Source of the DNA: Bacteroidales bacterium H3
Lineage (GTDB): Bacteria > Bacteroidota > Bacteroidia > Bacteroidales > Muribaculaceae
Reading direction: 5' to 3'
Assembly: GCA_001701135.1 (NCBI GenBank)
Contig: DAAN01000030.1
Location: forward strand, 310,001 to 374,000
DNA: 64,000 bases
This document shows, in pieces, positions 24,454 through 33,010 of this stretch. Below the pieces are notes generated by a model that saw nothing but the letters and a program-made list of their open reading frames with translations, searched no databases and was not told where the DNA came from. The position numbers were made by a program, and so were the translations under genes. Positions within the stretch are counted from its first letter, which is position 1. Every line of letters starts with the position of its first letter.

Positions 24454-25494
24454 ATGTTGACTGAAAAGAGAAGCAGTATGCTCCACGGAGTGCTGCTGAT
24501 AGGACTTTTCTCATGTGCCGCCTTCTATATTGGCGAAGCACAGATTTTCAAACAGATTTCATTCTCGCCGATGATTATCGGCATCATTCTCGGCATGCTC
24601 TATGCCAACTCTCTGCGCAATCACCTGCCCGAGACATGGGTGCCAGGCATTCAGTTCTGCTCCAAGAAACTGCTGCGTCTGGGCATCATTCTCTACGGAT
24701 TCCGCCTTACATTCCAGGATATACTCTCGGTGGGCACGGCGGCCATTATGGTCGACATCATCATTGTGGTGGTGACGATCCTCGGGGGTGTATGGCTCGG
24801 CAAACTGTTGAAAATGGATCGCGACATAGCGTTGCTTACATCCATCGGCAGCGGCATCTGCGGCGCGGCAGCCGTGCTCGGCGCCGAATCCACCATCCGG
24901 ACCAAGCCCTACAAGACAGCGGTGGCAGTGGCCACAGTGGTTATTTTCGGTACGGTCTCCATGTTTCTCTACCCAATTGCCTACCGCGCGGGGTGGTTCG
25001 GACTGGATCCCGGTCAGATGGGCATATACACCGGAGCCACGCTGCATGAAGTGGCCCACACCGTCGGCGCCGGCAACGCCATGGGCGAGACCATATCAAA
25101 CACGGCAATAATAGTGAAGATGATCCGCGTGATGTTGCTGGTGCCCGTGCTCCTGAGCCTCGGCTACTGGGTGGCGATGAAGTCGCGTAGTGACAGCAAC
25201 GGCACTTCATCATCGGAAAAAGGCAAAGTGGCGGTACCCTGGTTTGCGTTCGGCTTCCTCGGAGTGATCTTCTTCAACTCCTTCAATCTGCTCCCCGCAG
25301 CCGCGGTCGACATCATCAACTATGTCGACACTTTCCTGCTCACCATGGCCATGGTGGCACTGGGCGCCGAAACATCCATTGACAAATTCAAAAAAGCGGG
25401 AGCCAAACCGTTTGTGCTTGCGGCGCTGCTCTATGTATGGCTCGTTGCCGGCGGCTGGGCGCTTGCCAAATATTTTGCGCCCATGTTCCTCTGA
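24454..25494 (+). CDS. YeiH/UPF0324-family membrane protein (putative sulfate exporter)
   Basis: A 346-residue integral membrane protein with about ten helices. Family landmarks are SPMIIGIILGMLYANSL, KKLLRLGIILYGFRLTFQDI, TSIGSGICGAAAVLGAES, the loop GATLHEVAHTVGAGNAMG and FLLTMAMVALGAETSIDKF. These define UPF0324 (YeiH/YadS). Some members have been proposed as sulfate or sulfonate-derived anion exporters, and the true substrate here is unknown. It stands alone, divergent from comEC and convergent with aroE. Its terminator appears to lie inside the end of aroE. Confidence 0.88.
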   Translation: MLTEKRSSMLHGVLLIGLFSCAAFYIGEAQIFKQISFSPMIIGIILGMLYANSLRNHLPETWVPGIQFCSKKLLRLGIILYGFRLTFQDILSVGTAAIMVDIIIVVVTILGGVWLGKLLKMDRDIALLTSIGSGICGAAAVLGAESTIRTKPYKTAVAVATVVIFGTVSMFLYPIAYRAGWFGLDPGQMGIYTGATLHEVAHTVGAGNAMGETISNTAIIVKMIRVMLLVPVLLSLGYWVAMKSRSDSNGTSSSEKGKVAVPWFAFGFLGVIFFNSFNLLPAAAVDIINYVDTFLLTMAMVALGAETSIDKFKKAGAKPFVLAALLYVWLVAGGWALAKYFAPMFL

Positions 25495-25532
25495 CAAACC
25501 TCTCAACGGATCAGGCTACCGAGCCGACCGCC

Positions 25533-26300
25533 TCAGCGGTTCCATATATCCCACGACACAAACGCCTGGAGAAGAAGCATCTCCAGGCCGTTTTTTGTTT
25601 CGGCCCCATGCTCGGCTGCCCGTTTCATAAACATGGTGGTGTCGGGATTGTAGATAAGATCGTAGCAGAGATGGTCAGGCGTGAGAAACTCATAAGGGAT
25701 GGCCGGGCACTCGTCGACATGGGGATACATCCCCACCGGAGTGGTGTTGACTATCACTTTATACTCGGCCATTATCTCAGGGGTGAGTTCCTCATAGGTG
25801 AGCGCGCCCGATTGCTTGCGCCGGCTCACGAGCCGCCATTCCACCCCTAAATTCTCCAGTCCTACGCGCACGGCTTTAGAAGCGCCGCCGGTGCCGAGAA
25901 TCAGCGCCTTGCGACGCTTTTCATTGATGAGCGGCTCTATGGAGTCGGAAAAGCCCGCCACATCGCTGTTATGTCCCACCAACCGCACATTGTCGAGAAT
26001 CTTGCCCTTTTTCGACGGCACAAACTTCACCACATTCACCGCACCGGCTCGGGCAGCCAGCGGATCGAGTTCGTCGATATAAGGTATGATCTGTTCCTTG
26101 TAGGGAATCGTCACATTCAGACCGGCCAGCAGAGGATTGGAACGCAACAGCTCCGGCAGACGGTCGATCGACGGAATCTCATAGTTGTCATAACGGGCGG
26201 GGATGCTTTCCGCCGCGAATTTCTTATTGAAAAAAGTGCGTGAAAAGGAGTGAATCAGCGGATAGCCGATCAGTCCGTAATATTTTTCTTCTTTTGCCAT
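25533..26300 (-). CDS. aroE: Shikimate dehydrogenase
   Basis: A 255-residue cytoplasmic enzyme that reduces 3-dehydroshikimate with NADPH. The frame is open from 26591, but ATG 26300 gives the family start MAKEEKYYGLIGYPLIHSFS; upstream codons lie in radC. Motifs in order are GLNVTIPYKE (catalytic Lys), VRLVGHNSDVAGF (substrate Asn/Asp), LGTGGASKAV (dinucleotide-binding loop), VNTTPVGMYP and NGLEMLLLQAF. It is the last gene of a six-gene minus-strand run, 26 bases after radC. The final codons contain a hairpin that terminates the opposing transcript. Confidence 0.95.
   Translation of the reverse strand: MAKEEKYYGLIGYPLIHSFSRTFFNKKFAAESIPARYDNYEIPSIDRLPELLRSNPLLAGLNVTIPYKEQIIPYIDELDPLAARAGAVNVVKFVPSKKGKILDNVRLVGHNSDVAGFSDSIEPLINEKRRKALILGTGGASKAVRVGLENLGVEWRLVSRRKQSGALTYEELTPEIMAEYKVIVNTTPVGMYPHVDECPAIPYEFLTPDHLCYDLIYNPDTTMFMKRAAEHGAETKNGLEMLLLQAFVSWDIWNR
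25565..25596 (+). terminator. Terminator of the YeiH-type gene, embedded in aroE coding sequence
   Basis: Perfect arms CCTGGAG (25565-25571) and CTCCAGG (25581-25587) are followed by six T (25591-25596) on the plus strand. The same bases encode the conserved LEMLLLQA end of AroE on the minus strand. Confidence 0.7.
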
Positions 26301-26326
26301 ATTGCGATATTCTTGTTTTGACAGTT

Positions 26327-27157
26327 TCACAGACGGCCTTCGTCGCGATAAGAATAATAACCTGTCTGTCCTATAATGATATGGTCGAGCACCTGCACGT
26401 CGATAATCTTGAGCACATCGACAATGCGGCGCGTCAGCTGGTCGTCCTGCGGGCTCGGGCTTAGATTGCCCGAGGGATGATTGTGACAGAGAATTACGGC
26501 CGACGACAGCCTGTCGAGGGCGCTCTTTGCAATCAGACGGGGATCGACGGCAGTCATCGCCAGCCCTCCCTGACTCACCTTCTCTTTCCACTGCAGACGG
26601 TTGGAGCGATTGAGATGCAACACATAGAACACCTCATAGTTGAGCTGTTTGATCTGTGGGGCGATGCATTTATAGACCGCTTGCGAAGATGTAAGCTGCG
26701 GATCGCTCACCTGCATATCGGCGTGCACGCGTGCACCGAGCGCAAAAGCCGCAGCCAGAGTTGTGGCTTTGGCATCGCCAAGACCTTTGAATTTGTTTTT
26801 AAGTTCATGAATTGAAAGCCGCGACAGATGCGACAGGCGGTTGTCGCTTTCGCGCAGGATGTCGGCGCTCAATTCAAGCACCGATTTCCCTTTGATGCCA
26901 GTGTGGAGCAATATAGCCATAAGTTCGACTGTTTCAAGCGACTCGATGCCATATTTCATCGCTTTTTCGCGTGGCAGTTCGGTGGGATTGCTCTCTTTCC
27001 AGCTCGCTGCGGCAGCTGTCGTTTCTGCCTCAGACTGCTCAGCAAGTTCCGGTTGCCGCTCTATGGCTGTTACCAAGTTGCGGACAGGCGCGCTGCATGC
27101 TCCGGGGTCGCCGCCGGCCTCGAATATCATGTCGAGATTGTTGATATTGTCCTCCAT
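26327..27157 (-). CDS. radC: RadC/JAB-domain protein
   Basis: A 276-residue protein. The longer frame (from 27217) overlaps the glycosyltransferase gene, whereas ATG 27157 starts 7 bases after that gene's stop. A UPF0758 N-terminal helix-hairpin-helix part (LPREKAMKYGIESLETVELM, LKNKFKGLGDAKATTLAA) precedes the metal-binding JAMM motif CHNHPSGNLSPSPQDD. The last residues, IIIGQTGYYSYRDEG, are typical. A Ser/Ala/Glu-rich stretch of about 50 residues at the N-terminus is extra compared with the usual ~225 aa. The old link to DNA repair is not firmly established; a role in DNA processing is inferred only. Confidence 0.9.
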   Translation of the reverse strand: MEDNINNLDMIFEAGGDPGACSAPVRNLVTAIERQPELAEQSEAETTAAAASWKESNPTELPREKAMKYGIESLETVELMAILLHTGIKGKSVLELSADILRESDNRLSHLSRLSIHELKNKFKGLGDAKATTLAAAFALGARVHADMQVSDPQLTSSQAVYKCIAPQIKQLNYEVFYVLHLNRSNRLQWKEKVSQGGLAMTAVDPRLIAKSALDRLSSAVILCHNHPSGNLSPSPQDDQLTRRIVDVLKIIDVQVLDHIIIGQTGYYSYRDEGRL

Positions 27158-27164
27158 CACACCG

Positions 27165-28184
27165 TTATTTACCTTTGCGCATGGCCACTTCCTCTGCTTC
27201 GTCGCGACCTTTGCCACATATGATTTTCAGAAAATATGCACGGATAAATCCACAACCGTAGCCGCCCAACTGTATCATTGCCGCCGGAACGGCTTTAAAG
27301 GCGATAACCGGGGAACCGGTCTGCCTGAGTGCCGAACTCCAGATGGCAAACAGATAGAGCACCAGAGGCAACAGCCACCACGGACTGACAAAGATGGCCA
27401 ACAGAATCATGGCCACAACACCTATGACAAAGAGTGCGGGCAGACAGTGCACCGGCTTCATGGAATCGGGATAAAGCAGCTTGAGTGTGATGCGCGACAT
27501 ACCGAACACATACACCTGACGCCAGAACTTGCGGAAGTCGACCCGGCGCTTGTGATAGACAGGCAGATCGGGATAGAGGCCTATGGAGAAACCGGCCAGA
27601 CGGATACGGGTCGACATGTCGATATCCTCGGAAAACATCTCTCTGAATCCACCTACTTTGTTGTAGACCTCGCGGGAGAATCCCATGTTGAATGTGCGGG
27701 GAGTGAATTTTTCAAGACTCACCTTGCCTCCGCGTATGCCGCCTGTGGTAAGGAACGACGTCATCGCAAAATTGATGGCTTTCTGCGTATCGGTGAATGA
27801 AGCATCGGCCGCATCGGGACCGCCGAAAGCATCATAGGGGTGCTCCGTGGTAAATTTCTTGAGTTTCAGGAAATAATCCTCGGGGATAACGCAGTCGGAG
27901 TCAAAAAAAATAAGATAATCGCCCCGGCTGCGCGCTATGCCGTAGTTTCGGGCTATGGAGCGACCCTCATTCTCTTTTGCAAAATATTTCACATCAAGAC
28001 CGCGGGCGGCGAAACTGTCGGCCACTTCGCGGCATGGCACCGAGGATCCGTCCTCCACGATGATGACTTCAAAATTCATGATTCTCTGTCGGGCCAGACT
28101 TTCAAGCAGCTCGCGCACTTCGTCGGGACGGTTATAGACCGGCACTATCACAGAGAAAAATTCAGGTGCTTTGTTCATGGTCAT
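27165..28184 (-). CDS. Membrane-bound family 2 glycosyltransferase
   Basis: A 339-residue protein. The GT-A domain opens FFSVIVPVYNRPDEVRELLE, has EVIIVEDGSS, and the metal-binding LIFFDSDCVIP (DxD). The acceptor region reads FREMFSEDIDMSTRIRLAGF, where EDID is the usual catalytic ED motif. Two or three helices at about 250-310 (LFVIGVVAMILLAIFV, WLLPLVLYLFAIW) anchor it to the inner membrane. A start at either Met1 or Met3 is possible. Its acceptor could be a lipid or surface glycan; nothing nearby decides this. It lies between nspC and radC with gaps under 10 bases. Confidence 0.9.
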   Translation of the reverse strand: MTMNKAPEFFSVIVPVYNRPDEVRELLESLARQRIMNFEVIIVEDGSSVPCREVADSFAARGLDVKYFAKENEGRSIARNYGIARSRGDYLIFFDSDCVIPEDYFLKLKKFTTEHPYDAFGGPDAADASFTDTQKAINFAMTSFLTTGGIRGGKVSLEKFTPRTFNMGFSREVYNKVGGFREMFSEDIDMSTRIRLAGFSIGLYPDLPVYHKRRVDFRKFWRQVYVFGMSRITLKLLYPDSMKPVHCLPALFVIGVVAMILLAIFVSPWWLLPLVLYLFAIWSSALRQTGSPVIAFKAVPAAMIQLGGYGCGFIRAYFLKIICGKGRDEAEEVAMRKGK

Positions 28185-28192
28185 GGGGACTG

Positions 28193-29332
28193 TCAGTCCA
28201 TTCTTGTTTTGTAATCGTCGTAGCCGAACTCTCGCAGAATCTCATCGGTGCCGTCGCTGTGGCGGAACACTATTGCCGGGTGCGAGATGCCGTTGAACAT
28301 ATTGGTCTTCACGGTGGTGTAGTGGTTCATATCCTCAAGGGTCAGCCGCTCACCTTCGCGGAGTTCATGATCAAAGCGCCAGTCGCCCATGTAGTCGCCG
28401 CTAAGACAGGAGTTGCCGCCGAGGCGGTAAATATGGCTTCCGCTGTCGGAGGCTTCGGTGATTGAAGGCTGATAGGGCATTTCAAGAGTATCGGGCATGT
28501 GGCAGGCAAACGAGGCATCGATTATAGCCGTCTTTATTCCCTGATTCTCGACAACATCAACCACCGACGTAATAAGGTCGCCGGTGCGCCACGTGAAGGC
28601 ACTGCCCGGTTCGAGTATCACTTTCAGCCAAGGGTAACGACTGCGGAATCCGCGCAGCAACTCCACAAGATGGGCAGTATCGTAGTCGGCGCGGGTCATC
28701 AGATGGCCTCCGCCGAAATTCACCCATTTCACCCGGGGAAGATAGCGGCCAAACTGCTCCTCGAACGCGGCGAGTACTTTGGCAAGGTCGTGGCTGCTCG
28801 ATTCACAGAGCTGGTGGAAATGCAACCCTTCGACACCATCGGGCAGAGTGTCGCCTATCACGTCGGCCGTGACGCCGAAACGGCTGCCGGGAAGAGCGGG
28901 GTTATATATGTCCGTCTCGATGACGGAACATTGCGGATTTACGCGCAGTCCCGGCGACACCCTGTGGTGCGCGCCGTCGGCGGCCTCTGCATTGAAACGG
29001 TCGACATCGGCCCTGAAGCGGTTGAACTGGCTTATGGAGTTGAACGTGAGATGGCTGCTGCCACGGAGGTATTCACCTATGGTGGCGGGAGTGTAGGCCG
29101 GGCAGTAGGAATGGCCGAGACAGTGCAGTTCCTCGTTGCCGAGCCGCAGTTCGTTGAGCGACGAGGCTGTGAACCGCACGCCATATTCGCGCATCACGGG
29201 AAACGTTTTCCACAGCGCGTTGGCTTTGAACGCCATGATAATCTCCACACCGGCCTCCCGGGCCACACCGGTGATGAGATCGAGGTTGCGCCGCAGCTTG
29301 TCTTCGTATACTATATAGTATGGGGTGTTCAT
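28193..29332 (-). CDS. nspC: Carboxynorspermidine decarboxylase
   Basis: A 379-residue PLP-dependent, alanine-racemase-fold decarboxylase that makes spermidine or norspermidine in the carboxyspermidine route. The frame is open from a TTG at 29359, overlapping uvrD, but ATG 29332 (MNTPYYIVYEDKLRRNLDLI) fits the family. The PLP lysine lies in IIMAFKANALWK. Further motifs are WVNFGGGHLMTRADYD, ILEPGSAFTW and the substrate loop DASFACHMPDTLEMPYQP. The partner carboxynorspermidine dehydrogenase gene is not in the window. Confidence 0.94.
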   Translation of the reverse strand: MNTPYYIVYEDKLRRNLDLITGVAREAGVEIIMAFKANALWKTFPVMREYGVRFTASSLNELRLGNEELHCLGHSYCPAYTPATIGEYLRGSSHLTFNSISQFNRFRADVDRFNAEAADGAHHRVSPGLRVNPQCSVIETDIYNPALPGSRFGVTADVIGDTLPDGVEGLHFHQLCESSSHDLAKVLAAFEEQFGRYLPRVKWVNFGGGHLMTRADYDTAHLVELLRGFRSRYPWLKVILEPGSAFTWRTGDLITSVVDVVENQGIKTAIIDASFACHMPDTLEMPYQPSITEASDSGSHIYRLGGNSCLSGDYMGDWRFDHELREGERLTLEDMNHYTTVKTNMFNGISHPAIVFRHSDGTDEILREFGYDDYKTRMD

Positions 29333-29351
29333 TGGAAATCGAAAGGAGTGT

Positions 29352-31736
29352 TCATTCAAGGATTTTAAAACGGGCGAAACGCAGTAACAATGTCTTGCGT
29401 TCGGCTCCCGCGAAAGTCACAGTGATTCTGGCGCCCGAATCGGGGGTCTCGACATTGTCGATGACTCCTTTGCCGAAACGCGAATGATAGATTCTCATCC
29501 CTCCGGCAAGTTCCTCGGGAGAGTGGATAGTGAAATCGGCCTCCATCCCGGTCTGGGCCGCTTTATTCCCGGCAGAGGCAGTGTCGCTCTTTGCCGGAGA
29601 TTTCTGACCGGAAAAGCCGACCCACCGCGAGCTTGCGCTGCCGGCACTGCCGCGGAGGTCGGGATATGCCGGACGGCCCGACGGGTTGTGCACGGAATCG
29701 TCGACAGAAGAGTGAAACGAACTGCGGTACTGTCGGGCCGGGTCGATGCCGTGGTGCAGATCGTCGATGTCGGTACCCTGCACCATGCGCAGGTATTTGG
29801 GATCGATGTCGCGCAGAAAACGCGATGGACGTGTGAGCATGTTCTGACCGTTGCGGAAACGCGACGACGCATATGTGAGCATGCAGAACTCCTTGGCGCG
29901 GGTGATGGCCACATAGAGCAGTCGCCGCTCCTCCTCCACCGCAGCCGGCGAATCGGCAGCCATGGCCGAAGGAAACAGTTCCTCCTCCACTCCCACCACA
30001 ATAACATTTTTGAACTCCAGACCCTTTGCCGCGTGGACAGTCATGAGGGTTATACGATCGGCAGAAGTGTCCTTTTCATCCTGATCGGTGGCAAGCGACA
30101 CTTCGGCAAGAAAATCGGTCATAGTCACACCTTCGATATCCTCCTCGAGTCTCCCTGATACAAATTCCTCCACATTGCGTTGCAGTTCGAGCAAATTCTC
30201 CTGCTGCGATATGCTCTCGGGGGTCTTGTCGGTGATAAGCGATGTAAGCAACTGCGCTTTCATGTACACCTCACGACATAGGCGCGCGGCATCGGCGCCC
30301 GAAGCATTCAGTGAGTTGAACCCGCTGATCAGTTCGTAGAAACCTGCCAGTTTCTTTCGGGTACCCGAATTGATGTTCAGATCTCCCGGGTCGCATATCA
30401 CACCCCAGATGCTCACCCCGCGCTCTATGGCGGCATGGACGAGCTTCTTCACGGTGGTGTCGCCGATGCCGCGTGCGGGATAATTGATCACGCGGCGCAA
30501 AGCCTCGTCGTCATTGGGGTTAGTCGACAGCCTGAAGTATGCTATGGCATCTTTTACCTCCTTGCGCTGATAGAACGACAGACCGCCATAGATGCGGTAG
30601 CTGAGCCGGCGCTTTCGCAGCGACTCCTCGAAGCGTCGGCTCTGCGCGTTGGTGCGGTAAAGAATGGCGAAATCGTTGAGCGAATCCTTGTTGGTCACCT
30701 GCAGACGCGCTATGCGGTCGGCCACAATCGAGGCTTCGTCAAAATCGCTGTAACAGCGGCACACCTCAAGGCGTGCGCCAAGGTCGTTTTTCGAGAACAC
30801 CTCTTTGCGTATCTGCTCGGAATTCTTGTCGATCAGAGAATTGGCCGCCTGCACTATGTTTCGCGTAGAGCGGTAGTTCTGCTCCAGCTTGAATATTTTA
30901 AGGTCGGGATATGCCTTGCGGAGATTCAGGATGTTGCGGATGTTGGCGCCGCGGAACGAATATATGCTCTGGGCGTCGTCGCCCACCATGGTCAGGCACC
31001 GGCTCCCCTTGCACAGCTGCGACACTATGCAGTGCTGGGCAAAATTGGTGTCCTGATACTCGTCGACAAGGACATACCGGAAGTATTCGCCATAATGGCG
31101 CGCAAGCTCGGGGTGGTCGCGGAAAAGGACGTTGGTATAGAACAGCAGGTCGTCGAAATCCATTGCCCCGGCCACGCGGCACCGCGAGCGGTAAGTGCGG
31201 TATATATCTACAATCTGCGGGCGGCGGGCGCGTCTGTCAGCTTCCATCAGGTCGCGGTCCATGGCATACTGCTCCGGGGAAATCAAAGCGTTTTTCACCA
31301 TGGATATGGCATTCTGCACCACCGAAGCCTTATAGACTTTGTCGTCGAGATTCATATCCTTGACAATCGACTTTATCAGGGCGCGGGAATCATCGGCATC
31401 GTAAATGGTGAATGAGGGCCGGAATCCTATCTTGTCGGCCTCCCGCCTTAGTATGCGTGAAAAAATCGAGTGAAAAGTGCCCATCCAGAGTTTCGACGCC
31501 ACTTTCTCCCCTACCAGCTGCTCGATTCGCTCGCGCATTTCGCGGGCGGCTTTATTTGTGAAAGTCAGCGCCATTATGCGCCAGGGTTCCACTCCATGGG
31601 TTATGAGGTGGACAATCTTGTAAGTGAGTACACGCGTCTTGCCCGAGCCTGCGCCTGCAATCACAAGCTGAGGCCCGTCGAGATATTCCACGGCATCGCG
31701 CTGCTGGGGGTTGAGTTTAGATAGATAATCCTCCAC
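29352..31736 (-). CDS. uvrD: UvrD/PcrA-type superfamily 1 DNA helicase
   Basis: A 794-residue ATP-dependent 3'-5' helicase for nucleotide-excision and mismatch repair and for clearing replication blocks. The frame is open to 31802 with a TTG inside the preceding gene. GTG 31736, 34 bases after that gene's stop, gives the familiar start (V)EDYLSKLNPQQRDAVEYLDG. Helicase motifs follow: Walker A GAGSGKTRVL, LTFTNKAAREM, DEExx-type VLVDEYQDTN, GDDAQSIYSFRGA, LEQNYRSTRNIV, MTVHAAKGLEFKNVIV and VAITRAKE. The C-terminus has a short basic, Ser-rich linker and a tudor-like end (RIYHSRFGKGVIDNVE), as in PcrA. The start is the least certain point. Confidence 0.93.
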   Translation of the reverse strand: MEDYLSKLNPQQRDAVEYLDGPQLVIAGAGSGKTRVLTYKIVHLITHGVEPWRIMALTFTNKAAREMRERIEQLVGEKVASKLWMGTFHSIFSRILRREADKIGFRPSFTIYDADDSRALIKSIVKDMNLDDKVYKASVVQNAISMVKNALISPEQYAMDRDLMEADRRARRPQIVDIYRTYRSRCRVAGAMDFDDLLFYTNVLFRDHPELARHYGEYFRYVLVDEYQDTNFAQHCIVSQLCKGSRCLTMVGDDAQSIYSFRGANIRNILNLRKAYPDLKIFKLEQNYRSTRNIVQAANSLIDKNSEQIRKEVFSKNDLGARLEVCRCYSDFDEASIVADRIARLQVTNKDSLNDFAILYRTNAQSRRFEESLRKRRLSYRIYGGLSFYQRKEVKDAIAYFRLSTNPNDDEALRRVINYPARGIGDTTVKKLVHAAIERGVSIWGVICDPGDLNINSGTRKKLAGFYELISGFNSLNASGADAARLCREVYMKAQLLTSLITDKTPESISQQENLLELQRNVEEFVSGRLEEDIEGVTMTDFLAEVSLATDQDEKDTSADRITLMTVHAAKGLEFKNVIVVGVEEELFPSAMAADSPAAVEEERRLLYVAITRAKEFCMLTYASSRFRNGQNMLTRPSRFLRDIDPKYLRMVQGTDIDDLHHGIDPARQYRSSFHSSVDDSVHNPSGRPAYPDLRGSAGSASSRWVGFSGQKSPAKSDTASAGNKAAQTGMEADFTIHSPEELAGGMRIYHSRFGKGVIDNVETPDSGARITVTFAGAERKTLLLRFARFKILE

Positions 31737-31770
31737 TATGTGAATCAACGATTGGTAAAGTATAGCGGTT

Positions 31771-32730
31771 TCAGCTGCAACGGGCGGCTGACTTGGCGGC
31801 AAGCGAAGTGAAGAATGCGCGTGCTTCGGGCGACATCTTCACGTCGGCGATACTCTCAACGGCTTCACCGGCATAACGCTCGATGAGCTGCTGGGCACGG
31901 TCGCGCAGATTAAGATCGTCATAGATACGACGTATTTCCCGAATCTTGAGATAGTCGGTGAGTTTCTGATCGATCACACGCTGCATGCGTTCGGGTTCAG
32001 AGCCGAACGCATTGATCCAGAGCCATGTCTTCTTCTCGTTGATTATGTCGCCACCTATCTCCTTGCCAAACAGCGCCGGGTCGCCGTAGGTGTCGAGATT
32101 GTCATCCTGCAACTGGAATGCCAGACCGAGTTTTTCGCCGAAACGATACATTGCAGCAGCATCCTCCGCTGAAGCTCCGGCCATAATGGCTCCCATCTTG
32201 CAGGCGCAGGCCAAAAGCACCGAGGTTTTAAGTCTGATCATCTCGATATATTCATCGACCGTGACATCGCGGCGTCCCTCGAACTCCATGTCGAGCTGCT
32301 GGCCGGCGTAAACCTCCATGGCAGTGGTGTTGAACAGGTCGAGAACCTGTTCCAGACGCTGTCCGGCACCTTTCATAACCAGCATAGTGGCCAATGTGAG
32401 CATGGCGTCGCCCGAGAGAATCGCCACCGACTCGTTCCAGCGGCGATGAACCGTGGGACGGCCGCGGCGCACCTCCGCACGATCCATCACATCGTCGTGC
32501 AGAAGCGTGAAATTATGAAACATCTCTATGCCGGTGGCCTGATTGAGCGCAGCGACAGGGTCGCCGCCGAGGGCAGCGCACGACGCAAGCAGCAACAGCG
32601 GGCGCAACCGCTTGCCACCCCCGTCGAGAGTATATTGTACGGGAAGAAAAAGCCCTTTGGGACCGTCGCCGTAATCAATATCGGCAATAGCCCGCTCTAT
32701 CAGTTCCGAGAAATAATCTTTATCAAACAT
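31771..32730 (-). CDS. Polyprenyl diphosphate synthase
   Basis: A 319-residue cytoplasmic prenyltransferase that lengthens allylic diphosphates with IPP. Both Asp-rich motifs are intact: LLHDDVMDRAEVRRGRP (first, about residues 83-99) and LAFQLQDDNLDTYGDP (second). GGKRLRPLL lies near the N-terminus. Chain length cannot be fixed by eye; farnesyl, geranylgeranyl and octaprenyl products are all possible in this family. It is the first gene of the minus-strand run that continues with uvrD, nspC, a glycosyltransferase, radC and aroE, with a TAATTTTG box 20 bases before its ATG. Confidence 0.92.
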   Translation of the reverse strand: MFDKDYFSELIERAIADIDYGDGPKGLFLPVQYTLDGGGKRLRPLLLLASCAALGGDPVAALNQATGIEMFHNFTLLHDDVMDRAEVRRGRPTVHRRWNESVAILSGDAMLTLATMLVMKGAGQRLEQVLDLFNTTAMEVYAGQQLDMEFEGRRDVTVDEYIEMIRLKTSVLLACACKMGAIMAGASAEDAAAMYRFGEKLGLAFQLQDDNLDTYGDPALFGKEIGGDIINEKKTWLWINAFGSEPERMQRVIDQKLTDYLKIREIRRIYDDLNLRDRAQQLIERYAGEAVESIADVKMSPEARAFFTSLAAKSAARCS

Positions 32731-32749
32731 CAGCTGGTTATTTTAAAAG

Positions 32750-32757
32750 CAAAATTA
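32750..32757 (-). promoter_or_regulatory. -7 box of the polyprenyl synthase operon
   Basis: The minus strand reads TAATTTTG, 20 bases ahead of the ATG at 32730. The -33 side is AT-rich without a clear TTTG at the right distance. It is divergent from the next feature. Confidence 0.5.
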
Positions 32758-32779
32758 CAAAGAAATCTTGTGTTTTTTG

Positions 32780-32787
32780 TAATTTTG
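32780..32787 (+). promoter_or_regulatory. -7 box of the DUF4250-tatD pair
   Basis: TAATTTTG lies 19 bases before the ATG at 32807. The two divergent -7 boxes (32750 and 32780) form part of a near-mirror sequence. Confidence 0.5.
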
Positions 32788-32806
32788 CGCCGAAAAAACC
32801 TATTAT

Positions 32807-32986
32807 ATGGAAAATCTACCGCAAGACCCGTTTATGCTGCTCTGCTGGGTCAACACAAAGCTGCGCGACGAATACCCCTCACTGCAGCAGCTCGCCGACG
32901 ATCTCGGCATCGACGCCACGGTCCTGGAGGCAAAGCTCCATGACGCCGGCTTCGATTACATGCAGTCAATCAATCAGTTCCGTTAA
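32807..32986 (+). CDS. DUF4250-type small protein
   Basis: A 59-residue protein: MENLPQDPFMLLCWVNTKLR, then DEYPSLQQLADDLGIDATVL, then EAKLHDAGFDYMQSINQFR. The pattern LP.DP.MLL..VN.KLRD.YPSL..L..DL.I, ending Y....NQF, is that of DUF4250, a short helical domain with a helix-turn-helix flavour. It is preceded by its own -7 box and followed 24 bases later by tatD. Function unknown. It falls below common gene-finding length limits and is easy to miss. Confidence 0.88.
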   Translation: MENLPQDPFMLLCWVNTKLRDEYPSLQQLADDLGIDATVLEAKLHDAGFDYMQSINQFR

Positions 32987-33010
32987 TCCGACAGTTCTGT
33001 TTTCCAGCCG

